Assembly (NCBI GenBank): GCA_027186245.1
Contig: CP114490.1
Span: 6,394,501 to 6,458,500, forward strand
Length of the DNA stretch: 64,000 nt
Reading direction: 5' to 3'
Source of the DNA: Coriaria nepalensis
Lineage: Eukaryota; Streptophyta; Magnoliopsida; Cucurbitales; Coriariaceae
Part shown: positions 33,191-43,766 of the stretch, in pieces
Layout of the letters: each line of letters opens with the position of its first letter
How positions within the stretch are numbered: the stretch's first letter is position 1
The notes under the pieces: model-generated
What the model was told of the DNA's origin: nothing
The model's database searches: none
Seen by the model: the letters and a program-made list of their open reading frames with translations, nothing else
Made by a program: the position numbers and the translations under genes

Positions 33191-34829
33191 GGTGATGGCT
33201 TGGAATGGTGGCAGAGAGCAAGTGGTGACTGACAATAGGTATAGTGGTGGTCATTAGAGGAGAAAAGGGCTTGGTATAATTTCTCACCTCCTTTCCCCTT
33301 TTCTTTTCCTCCTACTAACTATTAGCTTCTTGTTAAGTAGTTGAACCAGATTTTCGAATGCTTGACACATAATCTTGATATTAAGCTTGAAAACGAGAAC
33401 ATGGATGCTAATTTTAAATAGCACTTTTGTTTCAGGTTTAAGGTGGTTTGTCGACTTCCAGAGATAGTGTTCAATCAATGTATTCATTTAAAATAATGAA
33501 GTGTAATAAGAAATGTAAAAATAACATTTGTAGGCTAAAAAAATAAGTAATTAATAAATTAATTTGGGTCAATCTTAAAGTTCATTTGGCCAAAAAGCAT
33601 GTGTAGGTACTCGAGAGGAGGGAGGGGGGTTATATGACCTGAGGGTATTTGAGAGGGGTATTTTTAAAAGTATGGTTAGGTTCGGTTGACCCATGAGGTA
33701 AACTAGGTTTTCGTTTAAAACTCCCAATTTTTTAAAATATAAGTAAAAATAAAAAGTTAATTAAATAATTTGAGACATATTTTTTTATATTTTAAATACT
33801 AAATATTATTTTGGCCCTTTTAATGGAAAGACTCTAATTTTAAATTTAAAAAGAAAAATAAAAAGTTAATAAACAAAATTTTGCCTCATTTTATTATATT
33901 TTAAGTATTATGGCGTTTTTTTCCTTCCCTCCAAGTCAATATACATTGATATATGTATAGAAGAAGAAAAAAATTATTTTCTCTCTTTGAGCTTTCTTAT
34001 TTTTTTGTACAATCTTTTTTTTTTAATTCTCTTTCAGCTTTTAATTTATTTATTCGGTTAATTTTTTCTTTCTCTCTCTTCTCTCATCCTCTTTAGAATC
34101 GTTCCACTTTCTTATTAGAGGTTTCGAATTTGAGTTGCGAGAATATATATTGATTTCAATATATATAATATATATATATATTTCATTTTTTTTTTTAAAT
34201 TAAGGCCTCATTTCCCATCTTCGCTTAAGCCCCCAAATACATATAACAGCCTTGCGCATGATAATTTGAGGAAGTTAAGTCTAATATAATGATAATTTAG
34301 GAAGGCAAAGTATCATTTGGTCCAAAAAGTTCAATGTAATTTTAGATAACTTGAAGTACAATTCTATATCAATTACCTCTCATATGGACTTTCTTAGTCA
34401 TTCTTCTTCTACAAGCCGTTCTTTTTCAATAAAGAAAATTGGTAGGCTATTCGTTAAATAGGTACGAGGTTTTATTGTTTTTTTTGGGCAAAAAATAGGT
34501 CTTAAAGCAAAACACTAACAGGAAAACAGTACTTAAACCTTGACAAAATATGGACCTATAGCGCAAGCGCATATAATAAGCAAGCATGTAGATATGTATA
34601 ACTAGTTTGCACATTTTAAGCACATTAAATAATATGCATATCATGAAAAGAGAGGGGCTTAAATTTACTTTATTATCCCCCCTAATGTATCATTAGTAAA
34701 CCGAACTTGCATATTTAAGATACTGATTCTCCTACATATGTGTTCACATGGTAGCTTATGTTTGTGTGGTAGCAAACGAAACAAATCATTGAAATTCTGA
34801 TTCATTTAAGCCAACTGGCACTACCACAC
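33191..34829. other. AT-rich intergenic stretch upstream of the RADIALIS-like gene
   Basis: No gene seen. Contains (TA)n and poly-T tracts around 34140-34200. The last part is presumably the 5' regulatory region of the MYB gene. Confidence 0.4.
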
Positions 34830-34860
34830 CTCACCTCTCCCCCTCCTCTCCTTATAAAAA
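34830..34860 (+). promoter_or_regulatory. Core promoter of the RADIALIS-like gene (Y patch and TATA box)
   Basis: A pyrimidine patch (CACCTCTCCCCCTCCTCTCC) is followed by TATAAAAA at 34853-34860. This is the usual plant order, with transcription expected to start near 34885-34895. Confidence 0.7.
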
Positions 34861-34989
34861 GCCATGCAATACCATCTTTTTCTTCAACTTTTTCCTCACT
34901 ACCTAAAACCTTCACTCTTTCTTTTACTTTGGAAAAACGTCATCATTTACACTACAACAATTCTAAGCCTAGAAGTAAAGTGTCAATTA

Positions 34990-35220
34990 ATGGCTTCTAT
35001 GTCGTCGAGAGGTTCCGGTTCTTGGACTGCTAAGCAGAACAAGGCATTCGAGAGGGCACTAGCTGTTTATGACAAGGACACTCCAGATAGATGGATCAAT
35101 ATTGCCAAGGCGGTTTGCGGCAAAACTGCCGAGGAAGTGAAGAGGCATTATGAGCTTCTTGTTCAAGATGTTAGCCATATCGAATCTGGTCAAGTCCGTT
35201 TCCCTAATTACAGGACCTGA
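34990..35220 (+). CDS. RL: RADIALIS-like single-SANT MYB protein
   Basis: This 76-residue protein belongs to the RAD/RL group of plant MYB-related proteins: small nuclear factors with one SANT/MYB-like domain, of which RAD controls floral asymmetry by competing with DIV-type MYBs for partners. The domain spans residues 9-64, with the landmarks [32 protein letters not shown] and [13 protein letters not shown]. Trp12, Trp35 and Tyr54 are the core aromatic positions. The family's end block FPNYRT is present. The start at 34990 is chosen because the upstream in-frame ATG (34864) lies four bases after the TATA box and cannot be in the mRNA. A TGA follows FPNYRT directly, although the same frame continues with a family-like tail up to a splice donor at 35267/35268. 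The family is normally 80-100 residues, so this copy may be truncated. Confidence 0.9.
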   Translation: MASMSSRGSGSWTAKQNKAFERALAVYDKDTPDRWINIAKAVCGKTAEEVKRHYELLVQDVSHIESGQVRFPNYRT

Positions 35221-35267
35221 TCCTCTTCTGGGTCTGCTCATGGTAATGTTAATGATGGGGAAAAGAG
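35221..35267 (+). other. In-frame extension of RL exon 1 after the TGA
   Basis: After the stop the frame stays open as SSSGSAHGNVNDGEKR up to AAAAGAG|GTAGAAC, a plausible donor. RL proteins often have a Gly/Ser-rich linker then an acidic-basic (D/G)EKR segment here, so this looks like former coding sequence. Confidence 0.5.
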
Positions 35268-36097
35268 GTAGAACTTTAGAAAGTCTTCCTCTTCGTCTAT
35301 ATATATATATAAACTTTCTTTCTTCTTTTTATTTTTTTATTTTTTACTCAGCTCCTAACTCTATTTCTGGTGTTTGTTCATGATTATTTGTTTATATATG
35401 TATATATATGAAAGATAAAGATCAAAACTATATCAAAACATAGTTAAGTTTACTCAGTTTCGATCTTAAAATACAAGTTTACTCAAATTTGCGTTTCAAC
35501 GTCTAGCGTAATGGATTCTAAAATAAACTGTCTTATATTGGATACTTTCCAACTAACTAGAAGCTTATGCTTTTATTATTTCTTATCAAACTTTTCAAAT
35601 GCAAAGGAACATGATGATATACTAATTATACCTTGTCCAAAGAAAAAAGTTAAATGATATTTTAGTTGATCAATCAATACAGGAAACATCTCTCTAAGTC
35701 GCGGATTATGTAACATTCTATCTTAATTAAGATTTCCCCAAACTACAAAGTTATACTTTTATATAGATTTTTTTTCAAGTTTTATTTATTTATTTTTTAT
35801 CTTTCTCTTTTTATTATATATTACAAAATACACATTAAGTATTTACTTCAACCAAAATCAAGTAATAAGTATTTACTAATGCTATGTACACATGATTGAT
35901 TACTTTCAAGGCATTATATAGAGTTTGAACATAGAACACTACATATACTTTTATATAGTTGGCGCATAGTGTTATATCATATATCAAAAACACTTAACAT
36001 GAATACAGATTAGTGGATTGTGTATTTGGCTTATTTATTTTTATTTCTATTTTTTTCATTTTATTTATTAGTATTATCATTGTTGTTTCTTTTGCAG
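35268..36097 (+). other. Probable intron of the RL gene
   Basis: GT at 35268 and AG at 36096-36097 after a T-rich tract (TTGTTTCTTTTGCAG). The intron is about 830 bp and AT-rich. No nested element was recognised. Confidence 0.5.
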
Positions 36098-36200
36098 GAT
36101 TAGAAACATGAAGCTAACTAATATTAAAGCTCGTGTAAATAAAGGAAGAGCGAAGATATATCCAATATTCTTCTGCCGTTGCACGTGTTATATATATAGT
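36098..36200 (+). other. Probable last exon of RL
   Basis: The exon begins GATTAGAAACATGAAGCTAAC. Joined in phase with exon 1 it would encode a basic R-I-R-N-M-K-L block, which matches the conserved C-terminal R-x-R-N-(L/M)-K-(L/I) of RAD-like proteins. Because of the upstream TGA it is probably 3' untranslated in this allele. Confidence 0.45.
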
Positions 36201-37250
36201 TATCGTAATTGTAATTGTATAAGTCTAAGAATCACCAACCTTTGATTCTCTCTCTATATTGGTATATGTTGTGTAATGTTTCTCTATGAATGTCAAATGT
36301 AAAAATGATTGCAATCCATTATCTATAATGAATTACCCTTTTCACGTACGTATGTGCAATGAATTTACTGAGATTTAGTGATATTATAAATAAATTCCTT
36401 AAGATTTTACGAATTAAACTCAAGTTTTTCTTACCTTTAGAATAATCTCATTGATTAACAACGTTAAAGTTGAAAAGTCAACATTTATTTTAATAGAAGA
36501 GACTAATGTGCCCTTTAGTAATTTTATGAAAATAAAATAAAATTATAAATGGAGCCTTTAAAGTTTATTAAGATTACAAGTTGATCATTTTAAGTTTTTT
36601 AAAATTATAAATAGATTTCTTGAAGTTTTTTAATATTATAATGATTCCCTTAAAGTCAATTAATAGATCTTAGAGGTGTATTGTCTATATATATATAATA
36701 CTTTGTCATTGTAATGTGTACATGATTCATCAAGGTTTAGAGAAGTGATTGTAATACACGTACATTGTAGTACATTATATATGTATTACTTTGTCATTGA
36801 AATTAGATTTAGAAGTGAAGTTATTTTATAAATATATATCACATATTAATCAATAGAAGTAATCATGTATGAATAAAAGAGAATTTAATTCTATTTGGTT
36901 TATAAGATACTTGTCCACCAATAGATATTTTCCTCAAAATCTCAAAAGAAGTACGTAAATTTATAGAATTCGATAACAAGGTTCATCATGTAGTCTAATT
37001 CATCAAAATCTAAGCATAAACTAAACAACATAACTATTTTAAAAGATGGCAACAGATATCAAGTATATGAGTTTTGAATTCCTAGTCTTGAGACACTTGG
37101 CTGCGTTCTTGACTGCATTGTTGCTTGTCTAGCTCTCTATAAATCACAAATTTAAGGTATGAGAGGATCCATATTCATATAACACATACAATTGATACTT
37201 TCCATAACAAAATTTTGGACTAACCTTTTTTACTGTTTTAGCCAACAATC
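36201..37250. other. AT-rich stretch downstream of RL, no gene seen
   Basis: Presumably the 3' end of the RL transcript, then intergenic DNA. Candidate poly(A) signals are too many in this AT-rich DNA to choose one. Confidence 0.4.
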
Positions 37251-38424
37251 AAGCTCTTGCTTTGGCATGTATAGATTCTCGTTTACGAGGAGTTTCCTTG
37301 TGATCTAATTTGCGTGGACACTGCATATTGTGTGACCACACTCAGTTGTTGGCTGCTTTGCCTCTGTAAGGCACTCAAGAAAACATGCAGTGGCATAGAG
37401 AAAAATTTTAACAATTAAAATATTAAAATAAAAGATTATTAAAGTAAACTAAAATTAGGATATGCATCTAAAGTGATAAAATAAGAAATTTATACCTGAG
37501 ACTGTGATGAAGTTCTAGAATTATGAGCCACAGGTGTACGTTGACAAGTACGTTTATTATGGCCGAAGTTTTTGCAGTTTGTGCAATAAAGGCTACTACC
37601 TATTCTACGCACAGTCGCAACTGGTTCATCAATTGCGGGGCGGGGGGGTGTGTGGGAAGAGGCTGCAGGTCATCTTCTTCCAATGTATTTTTTGCTAGGT
37701 AGAGGATGTACTGAATTCCAATACACTGCGGTATATTGACTGGATGATAGCATTTATCTACAAACTCCCCAATGTTCTCTTCAATGAGCCACAACAGCAG
37801 CAGCATGATTGCATGGTATAGCTATAAGAATACAATTTCATTACAAAATATAAGAATAAATTACCTTGTTATAATTATTTCATGGGGAAAAAAAATTGAT
37901 AAAGTTTTTTTTTGTTTTTGAAAGAATATGAATACATACCTTGCAAATCCACAAGCGACATCCAGATGCCATATTGACAACAAATCTATCATCATTACCA
38001 AGAATCTCAAACTCTTGGTGACAACTAGAAAAAACACTAAAATATGTTGCGTACTTTTGAGATTTTTTTAGCACTTCATAGCATTCGGATGCAAAAGTTC
38101 CTCTCCTCTTTAAGCTATCATCATAAATTTTTGAAATACCAACCATCATCTTGACTCGTAATTGATCAACAAGTGCGACAATCGGTTTCCATCTTAGCTT
38201 TCCAACCCATGAATTAAATGAGTCACTCATATTGTTAGTAACAGGATCACATTTTGTGGTAGTGTCAAAAGCATGTCGTGACCAAGTGTTATAAGGGATT
38301 TCATTTAATTAGTTATAAGCATCCAAGTTCTTGTTCTTCCAGTTTTCCATTGCTATATGGAATGCTGGTATATCCGTAGCGTATACTGCAGCTTGGAAAA
38401 ATGACTCTAATCCCGATCGAGGAA
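37251..38424 (-). pseudogene. MuDR-like transposase, C-terminal part
   Basis: Directly after copia B the frame continues with FPRSGLESFFQAAVYATDIP, then WSRHAFDTTTKCDPVTNN and MSDSFNSWVGKLRWKPIVAL (38180-38300), the conserved region after the MULE core. The SWIM-type zinc finger is split by an intron (about 37820-37940): GCRLWICK before it, IPCNHA after it. EENIGEFVDKCYHP follows in a shifted frame. A CCHC zinc knuckle CTNCKNFGHNKRTC lies at 37544-37585. A further exon-like piece at about 37260-37370 has TEAKQPTTECGHTICSVHAN. Stops and shifts make it a pseudogene. Confidence 0.85.
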
Positions 38425-38429
38425 AGTGC
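38425..38429. repeat. Target-site duplication AGTGC, left copy
   Basis: AGTGC directly before the copia B LTR. It is repeated at 43196-43200; a sixth base (A) also matches on both sides. Confidence 0.8.
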
Positions 38430-38605
38430 TATAAGATATTTGATTATAGTAAAGCGTTATTTTTCTATACATGTACAGTGGCATAAATATTGATGATTAC
38501 AAGGGTAAGAATCCTAATGCAAAAGGAATGATATATGTACAAGATATGAGTGTTAAAAAACAACATGATTTTAGGAAGATATCATGGGGGAAGATTCTTC
38601 TATCA
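38430..38605 (-). repeat. 3' LTR of copia B
   Basis: On the plus strand it runs TATAAGATATTTGATTATAG ... GAAGATTCTTCTATCA. It matches 43017-43195 over its whole length with scattered changes. As the element is on the minus strand this is the downstream LTR. Confidence 0.88.
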
Positions 38606-39327
38606 AGTAAAAATTTGAATCATGTCTGGTCGAGAGGTTTGGTAAGTAAGTCAGAGAGTTAATCGACAGTACTAATGTGAGGGATGGTAAGGAGGCTTTT
38701 TGCGACAAGGTTAGGAATAAAATGGATGACAATTGAAATGTGCTTCATGCGAGAGTGCATGACCATATTGAAAGAAAGATGAGTAGCACTAATGTTATCA
38801 CAATACAGGAGAGGCGATTGACGAAGTAGGAGTAGCAATTCGAAAAAGAGATTTTATATCCATCAAACCTCAAAAGTAGCATAGGCAAGAGCTTGATATT
38901 TAGCTTCAGTAGAGGAACGAGCAGTGACACGTTGCTTTCGAGAACTCCACGTAATGGCATTAAGGCTGAGAAAGATAAGGAAAGTGGACGTAGAGGTGTG
39001 GTCGACAGGCTTATCGACCTAATCAACATTAGAATAAGTAGTGAGGTTGAAGTTGGAGGAACGCTGTAAGAGAAAACCGTGATCGAGAGTCCCCTTAAGA
39101 TAGCGAGGAAGATGCTTAACTGCAGACCAGTGAACAGATGTAGAAGCAAACATGAACTGAGCAAGACCACTGACCAAAAAGGCGATATCCGAATGAGTGA
39201 GAGTGAGGTATTGAAGTGCCCCAATAGCCTATCTATAAATAGTAGCATCAACTAGTTTAGAAGTGTCAAGCTTCGAGAGAGTTACAATAGGTGTCATAGG
39301 CGTGTGAAGTGGACAAGCACCATCCAT
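38606..39327 (-). pseudogene. copia B RNase H, decayed
   Basis: Copia RNase H homology is visible in mixed frames, for example WSAVKHLPRYL-like and RKQRVTARSSTEAKYQALA-like stretches (about 38880-39120) opposite the plus-strand sequence. Frameshifts convert a 168-residue stretch (38745-39251) to a meaningless Leu/Ser-rich frame. Motif-level assignment is weaker than for copia C. Confidence 0.65.
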
Positions 39328-40160
39328 TTAGTGCCAAGATAGTACATCAGAAATGTACTTTTGTTGATTGAGAAATAACCCTTCACGATAGTGAATGACT
39401 TCGATGCTAAGGAAAAATGATAAGGAGCTAAGATCATTGACTAAAAAATGAGCAGAAAGTGGCCATATAGTCATGGAAATAAGAGAAGGGTCGCTCCCAA
39501 TGATAAGTAAATCTTCCACATAAACCAGAAAGTAAATTAATAATGTACCACAATGCATGATAATCAGTGACATATTTGAACGAGCCTGAATGAACCTGAA
39601 AGAGAGAAGAGTGGCATCAAGGGCTTGGTACCAAGTGCGGGGAGCCTGTTTTAAACTCTACGGAGATTTCTGAAGGTAACAAACATGAGTCGGATGAACT
39701 AAGTCAACAAAAGCAACCGGTTGAGTGATATAAACCATTTTCACTGACGTGCCATGAAGAAAAGCATTGTTAATATCAAGCTGACGAGTTGACCAACCAC
39801 GCATGACAACGATGGAAAGAACAGCTCGAATTTTGATGGGCTTGATAACCAAACTAAAGGTTTTGGCATTTTGAGACCGGAGTTTGATGAAACCCCTTTG
39901 CTATAAGTTGAGCTTTATACCGATCCATACACCCGTCGGTCTTTTGTTTAATATGAAAAACCCACTTGCAACTAACCGCATTACTGGCCTAAGTGGCCGA
40001 AATGAGAGTCCAAGTACTATATCGTTGGAGGGCAATAAACTCATTGGACATAGCTTAGCACCATTGCGGATGCTTCTTGGCTTGAGAGACACAAGCTGGC
40101 TCAGTTTCAAGATGAAGCGGATGCTTAGTCGCGAGGTGAAGAACCTTTAGTTTGAAGATG
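39328..40160 (-). pseudogene. copia B reverse transcriptase
   Basis: Motifs: RGWSTRQLDINNAFLHGTSV with VYITQPVAFVD (39658-39810), and LVYVEDLLIIGSD (about 39480-39525). The catalytic YVDD has become YVED. VNDLSSLSFFLSIEVI follows. The first block is in one frame and the second in another. The linker before it (TCAMNNIFKLK, about 40160-40190) aligns with that of copia A. Confidence 0.85.
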
Positions 40161-40990
40161 TTATTCATAGCACAAGTCATCATTGGATGCTGCCGAGAGA
40201 TGATGGATGGTAGAGAGGGAGTGGTAAGTGCTTGTTCCGACGAAGCAGGTGCCAAAGAGGAGAGAGGTTGGGTTCAAACGATATGCACGAAGATGATTGT
40301 TGAAGAATATGTGCATGAGAGATAGGCCCAACTGTAGATGGCACATACAGAGGAGAGGATTGAGCGGAAAAAAGGCCCAGATGGCCCAATGTGCATGGGC
40401 TGAAGCAATCTTGGCAACATGTCGACCTAGAGAGGGGGAAGTTGCAGACACATCAGCTGGAGGGCGCACACGAGATGGGCCAAAGATTGGAGGTTGATTT
40501 GGAATGGGCCTAAAAATGCAAGGAGCATGGACCGTAAACAAGCATCTTATTATGAAAAATCTGCATTTTTGAATAGTGGGTGATGAAATGGGAAAACAAA
40601 CTCGTAAAACTTCACATGCCTCGATATAAATACTCGTTTGGAAGAGAGGTCCAAACACTTGTAGGTGCTTTGAGATGTTAAATAACCGATGAAGAGACAT
40701 GGTTGGGAGTTAGGCTCAAGCTTGTGTCGGTTATATGATTTTAACCACAGGTAGCAGAGACAACAAAAAACCCAAAGTTTATGATAATTGGGTTGTTTAT
40801 CAAAGAGATATTCAAACAGACTTTTTCTGACAAGAAGTGTAGTAGAAGTGCGGTTGAGAAAGTAGGTGGCTCATTAAAATGCATGAGCCCAATACGAAAG
40901 TGGAAGAGTAAGCCCAATGCGGTTGAGAAGGTAGGTGGCTGTTTAAAATGCATTGGGCTCACGAGCCCAATTCAAAATGATGAAGAAGAG
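40161..40990 (-). pseudogene. copia B integrase C-terminal spacer
   Basis: Ser/Pro-rich region between integrase and RT, with no long conserved motif. It holds an in-frame-length direct duplication of 69 bp (40850-40918 and from 40919). Several stops occur. Confidence 0.6.
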
Positions 40991-41475
40991 TAAGCCTAGA
41001 CAGCTTGATTATTACGTCTTTCAACGGTGCCATTTTGTTGCGGCATGTGCGGAGTCGTGGTGAACCAATAAATGCTGTGTTGGTTAAGAAAGTGTCTAAG
41101 AGCTTGAAATTCACCCTTGCTGTCACTATAAAAATTTTGGAGCTTTTGACCAGAGTGAATTTTGACCAATGCTTTGAATTGAGGGAAGATAAGAGCGGCT
41201 TGAGATTTTTCCAATAGCAGAAAAAACTAAGAATATTTAGTACAATGATCAACTAACAACAAGTAGTATCGATGACCATTTAATGACGAGTACCGGCTAG
41301 AACCCCAAACATCATCATAAAAATATTGAAGAGGGTGAGAGCTAACAAGCAAAATGTCTCGAAAAGGTAACCATTGACTTTTATTTGAATCACATGAAAT
41401 ACAAAAATTAGAAATAGATAAATGTTCTTTTACAATGGGCAAACAATATTTATTGATAAGCGAAGAACTAATTTT
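40991..41475 (-). pseudogene. copia B integrase core
   Basis: Zinc-binding N-terminus CISCDSNKSQWLPF (about 41370-41410), then DDVWGSS (first Asp), FYSDSKGEFQALRHFL (second Asp) and TPHMPQQNGTVERRNN (catalytic Glu). All three acidic residues are recognisable, but a stop and a frame change separate the pieces near 41225-41230. Confidence 0.85.
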
Positions 41476-41900
41476 AAAGGGTGGATGACCAAGTCGTCGA
41501 TTCCAACTTTAAAGAGGAACCCGTTGTTCGAGAAGCATAGGTGCCCCTATTATTTTGATCATTAACAACAAAATGAGATGGATGAAATTCGAGAATTGTG
41601 TTTTTCGACTTAGTAAAATCATGGACCAATAACAAGTTTTGATTACCTATAGGAACACACCATACGTTAGAGAGTTGGAAAGAATTGGAGGGAAAACAAA
41701 GATTCAAAGAACTAATATGTGAAATTTCCAGACCTGTACCACACTATGCGAACTTCATCGGTTATGTCATATTCGGAATGAATCGAAAGGTTATCGAGAT
41801 CAATAGTGATGTTATGGTATGGACAAGAATTTAAGATCCAGGAAGGGTCATCAAGGGCTACAGTGGGAGAGGTAGTTGCGGAATCTGCACTAGCACGAAG
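41476..41900 (-). pseudogene. copia B protease and GAG-pre-integrase
   Basis: SWILNSCPYHNIT (about 41815-41855) stands at the protease active site, normally W-I-x-D-S-G-A; both the Asp and the Gly are lost. SNVWCVPIGNQNLLLVHDFT and FHPSHFVVNDQNNRG (41474-41707) follow. Confidence 0.75.
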
Positions 41901-42930
41901 TTTCCGACAAACATCAGTTGTGTGACCGCGGATCCGGCATCATTGACAAGTAGTATTGGAACGTTCTTAAGAAGAACCCGCCCACGGTTATAGTTCCAAC
42001 CATGACCACGAGAGTTATTAGAATTGCAAGAGTTAAAGGAAGGCCTTTGTTCATACCAGAGGAAGAGCGAGATGTATAATCTCGGGAGGAGACATTGGCC
42101 ATTGCAAGAAGGGAGGCTGCGGAGGAGTCAAGCCACTAGAGATAAGCCTCATAAGCAACAAGAAAATTATGAAGCTCTTCAAAATAGTACGAAATCCCAC
42201 AATCACGGATTGGTCCGACTATTTCATGATAAGTGGCACCGAGAGCATTCAAAATGTATAGCGAGATGTCATCATCTTAGAGAGGTCGATTAATGGTGGG
42301 GAGCTCATCGATTTTAGCCTTAATAAGTTGGAGAAAGGTAGAGACCAAATGAGTTCCAGGAGTGAGGGATGAGAGGTCATCCTTAATCTGCATAACCTGA
42401 GTACGAGAGCGATTTGCATAGAGCCGGAAAAAGATATTCATGACGAAGCTGCTCTATGCAAATCTGCGATTAGAGTGGATAAAATTAACGAGATTACTTC
42501 AATGCTGACAAATCGGAATATGACAGACTGGATTAGATTGTCTTGACGAAGCCAATTCACGTAGGCAGCAGAGGGAGCGGTAGCAACTCCTCGAGGCGGT
42601 GTGATGAAAGAACCGTCGAGATATCCAAGGAGATCAAAACAAACAAATAGGGATTCGACTTATGCACGCCAAGACGAAAACTTTGACGGTGAGAGTTGCA
42701 GCGGCAATTGCTGATGCACGTTGATTGCGATCAGTAGAAATTCGAGAGGACCAGCCAGAGGACCTCCTTATGGGGTGATTGGAATGGGCGGAAGCATGGC
42801 AGCAAAGACTGCAAGAGTTGCAGCTTGGGCACGGCCAAAATCGGCGGTTGCTATAGCGCAGGTTGAGGAGCAATGAAGACAGCATCTCCTGGTGCAGCAG
42901 CTGCGTGCTTACGGGCACTGGCGGAAGGGC
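41901..42930 (-). pseudogene. copia B gag
   Basis: The gag region ends in a CCHC knuckle, CQxCRIRGHTTDVCRK (about 41895-41945), with a stop inside it. Upstream fragments SWLEL/ PWAGSS and MANVSSRDYTSRSSSGMNKG (42045-42102) and a Ser/Arg-rich N-terminal piece (42634-42918) occur in several frames. Confidence 0.7.
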
Positions 42931-43008
42931 TGTTTTCGTTTAAGATGGTTGTGACGAAAGCTTAAAGGATCACAACAAAATCGAAACTCGCTAGAGAGCA
43001 AAACATTT

Positions 43009-43016
43009 TGATACCA
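43009..43016 (-). promoter_or_regulatory. Primer-binding site of copia B
   Basis: The minus strand reads TGGTATCA directly after the 5' LTR. This is the start of the initiator-Met tRNA complement used by most plant copia elements. Confidence 0.8.
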
Positions 43017-43195
43017 TATAAGATATTTGATTATAGTAAAAATGTTATTTTTATATACATGTACAATGCCGTATATATTGATGATTACAAGGGTAAGAAT
43101 CCTAATACAAAAGGAATTAGATTTATAGAAGATATGGGTGTTAACAAACAACATGATTTTAGGAAGAAATCATGGGAGAAGATTTTTCTATTATA
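43017..43195 (-). repeat. 5' LTR of copia B
   Basis: Same sequence family as 38430-38605. The expected terminal TG (minus strand) has decayed to TA. It is followed outward by AGTGC. Confidence 0.88.
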
Positions 43196-43200
43196 AGTGC
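43196..43200. repeat. Target-site duplication AGTGC, right copy
   Basis: Matches 38425-38429. Confidence 0.8.
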
Positions 43201-43288
43201 AACTTGAAATTTTGATTGAGATACCTCACCTCGTATAATGCTTCTGTGATGCACGTGGAAATTCATTTTCCACGACTTCTATGAGACC

Positions 43289-43371
43289 CTATATTTAATT
43301 AGGTGAGAAATTTTAAGAATAGAAAAATTATTTTAATACAAAACATGTAATCATGTAATAAGAAATAATAC
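43289..43371 (-). other. 83-bp intron in the MULE transposase
   Basis: The minus strand reads CAAAAA|GTATTATTT ... AAATATAG|GGTCTC. Removing it joins SDRQK to GLIEVVE, the conserved MULE spacing (SDRQKGL). Confidence 0.7.
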
Positions 43372-43395
43372 TTTTTGTCTATCTGACATGAAGAT

Positions 43396-43398
43396 TAA
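43396..43398. repeat. TAA target duplication of the MITE, left copy
   Basis: TAA directly precedes the MITE and is repeated at 43764-43766. Confidence 0.7.
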
Positions 43399-43763
43399 AG
43401 TTTTATTTGGAATAAATTTTATTTTTTATATTTTGAAAATTAATTCTCGTAAAAATGATAAAAAAAATTGATAATAGAAGATAATAAATCGATTTTTAAG
43501 TAGTAAATCTGTTTAATTTATATTGACGAAAAATTGAAGTTTTTGTATTATAAATACAAAATTCATTAAAAAAAAAATAATAAGAAAACCACTAATATAA
43601 TTTTGTCCATTTTCTCAACCTATTTTTTGTCCTTTCACAAAACCGATTTTGAGAAATTATGACATTAAACATCAATGTCAAACAAGTTTATCTCTTCCCT
43701 AAACCTAGATTTTATCTTTTAAAATATAAAAAACGTTTTGAAAAAACTTTACCAAATAAAGTC
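43399..43763. mobile_element. Tourist-like (PIF/Harbinger) MITE, 365 bp
   Basis: Terminal repeats AGTTTTATTTGG (left) and GACTTTATTTGG (right, reverse strand) look like decayed GGCCTTGTTTGG Tourist ends. The arms stay similar for about 40 bases (ATTTTTTATATTTTGAAAA). Flanking TAA duplications are typical of PIF/Harbinger. Removing the element and one TAA restores the MULE reading frame between ESTL and IFMSDRQ. Confidence 0.8.
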
Positions 43764-43766
43764 TAA
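43764..43766. repeat. TAA target duplication of the MITE, right copy
   Basis: Matches 43396-43398. Confidence 0.7.

Larger units (their letters stand above)
38430..43195 (-). mobile_element. Ty1/copia retrotransposon B, complete-ended, about 4.77 kb
   Basis: Two short LTRs of about 176-179 bp flank a minus-strand gag-protease-integrase-RT-RNase H region. The duplication AGTGC flanks the element. The primer-binding site TGGTATCA (initiator-Met tRNA type) lies next to the 5' LTR on the right. The polyprotein is broken in many places. The element is inserted into the MuDR-like transposase exon between FKLH and FPRS codons. Confidence 0.9.

Noticed and set aside
34864..34989. N-terminal extension of the RADIALIS-like protein by 42 residues
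   Set aside because: The upstream ATG lies four bases after the TATA box, so it should not be in the mRNA. The extension is also unlike the family.
38745..39251. 168-codon Leu/Ser-rich frame as a separate protein
   Set aside because: It is a shifted frame through the copia B RNase H region.
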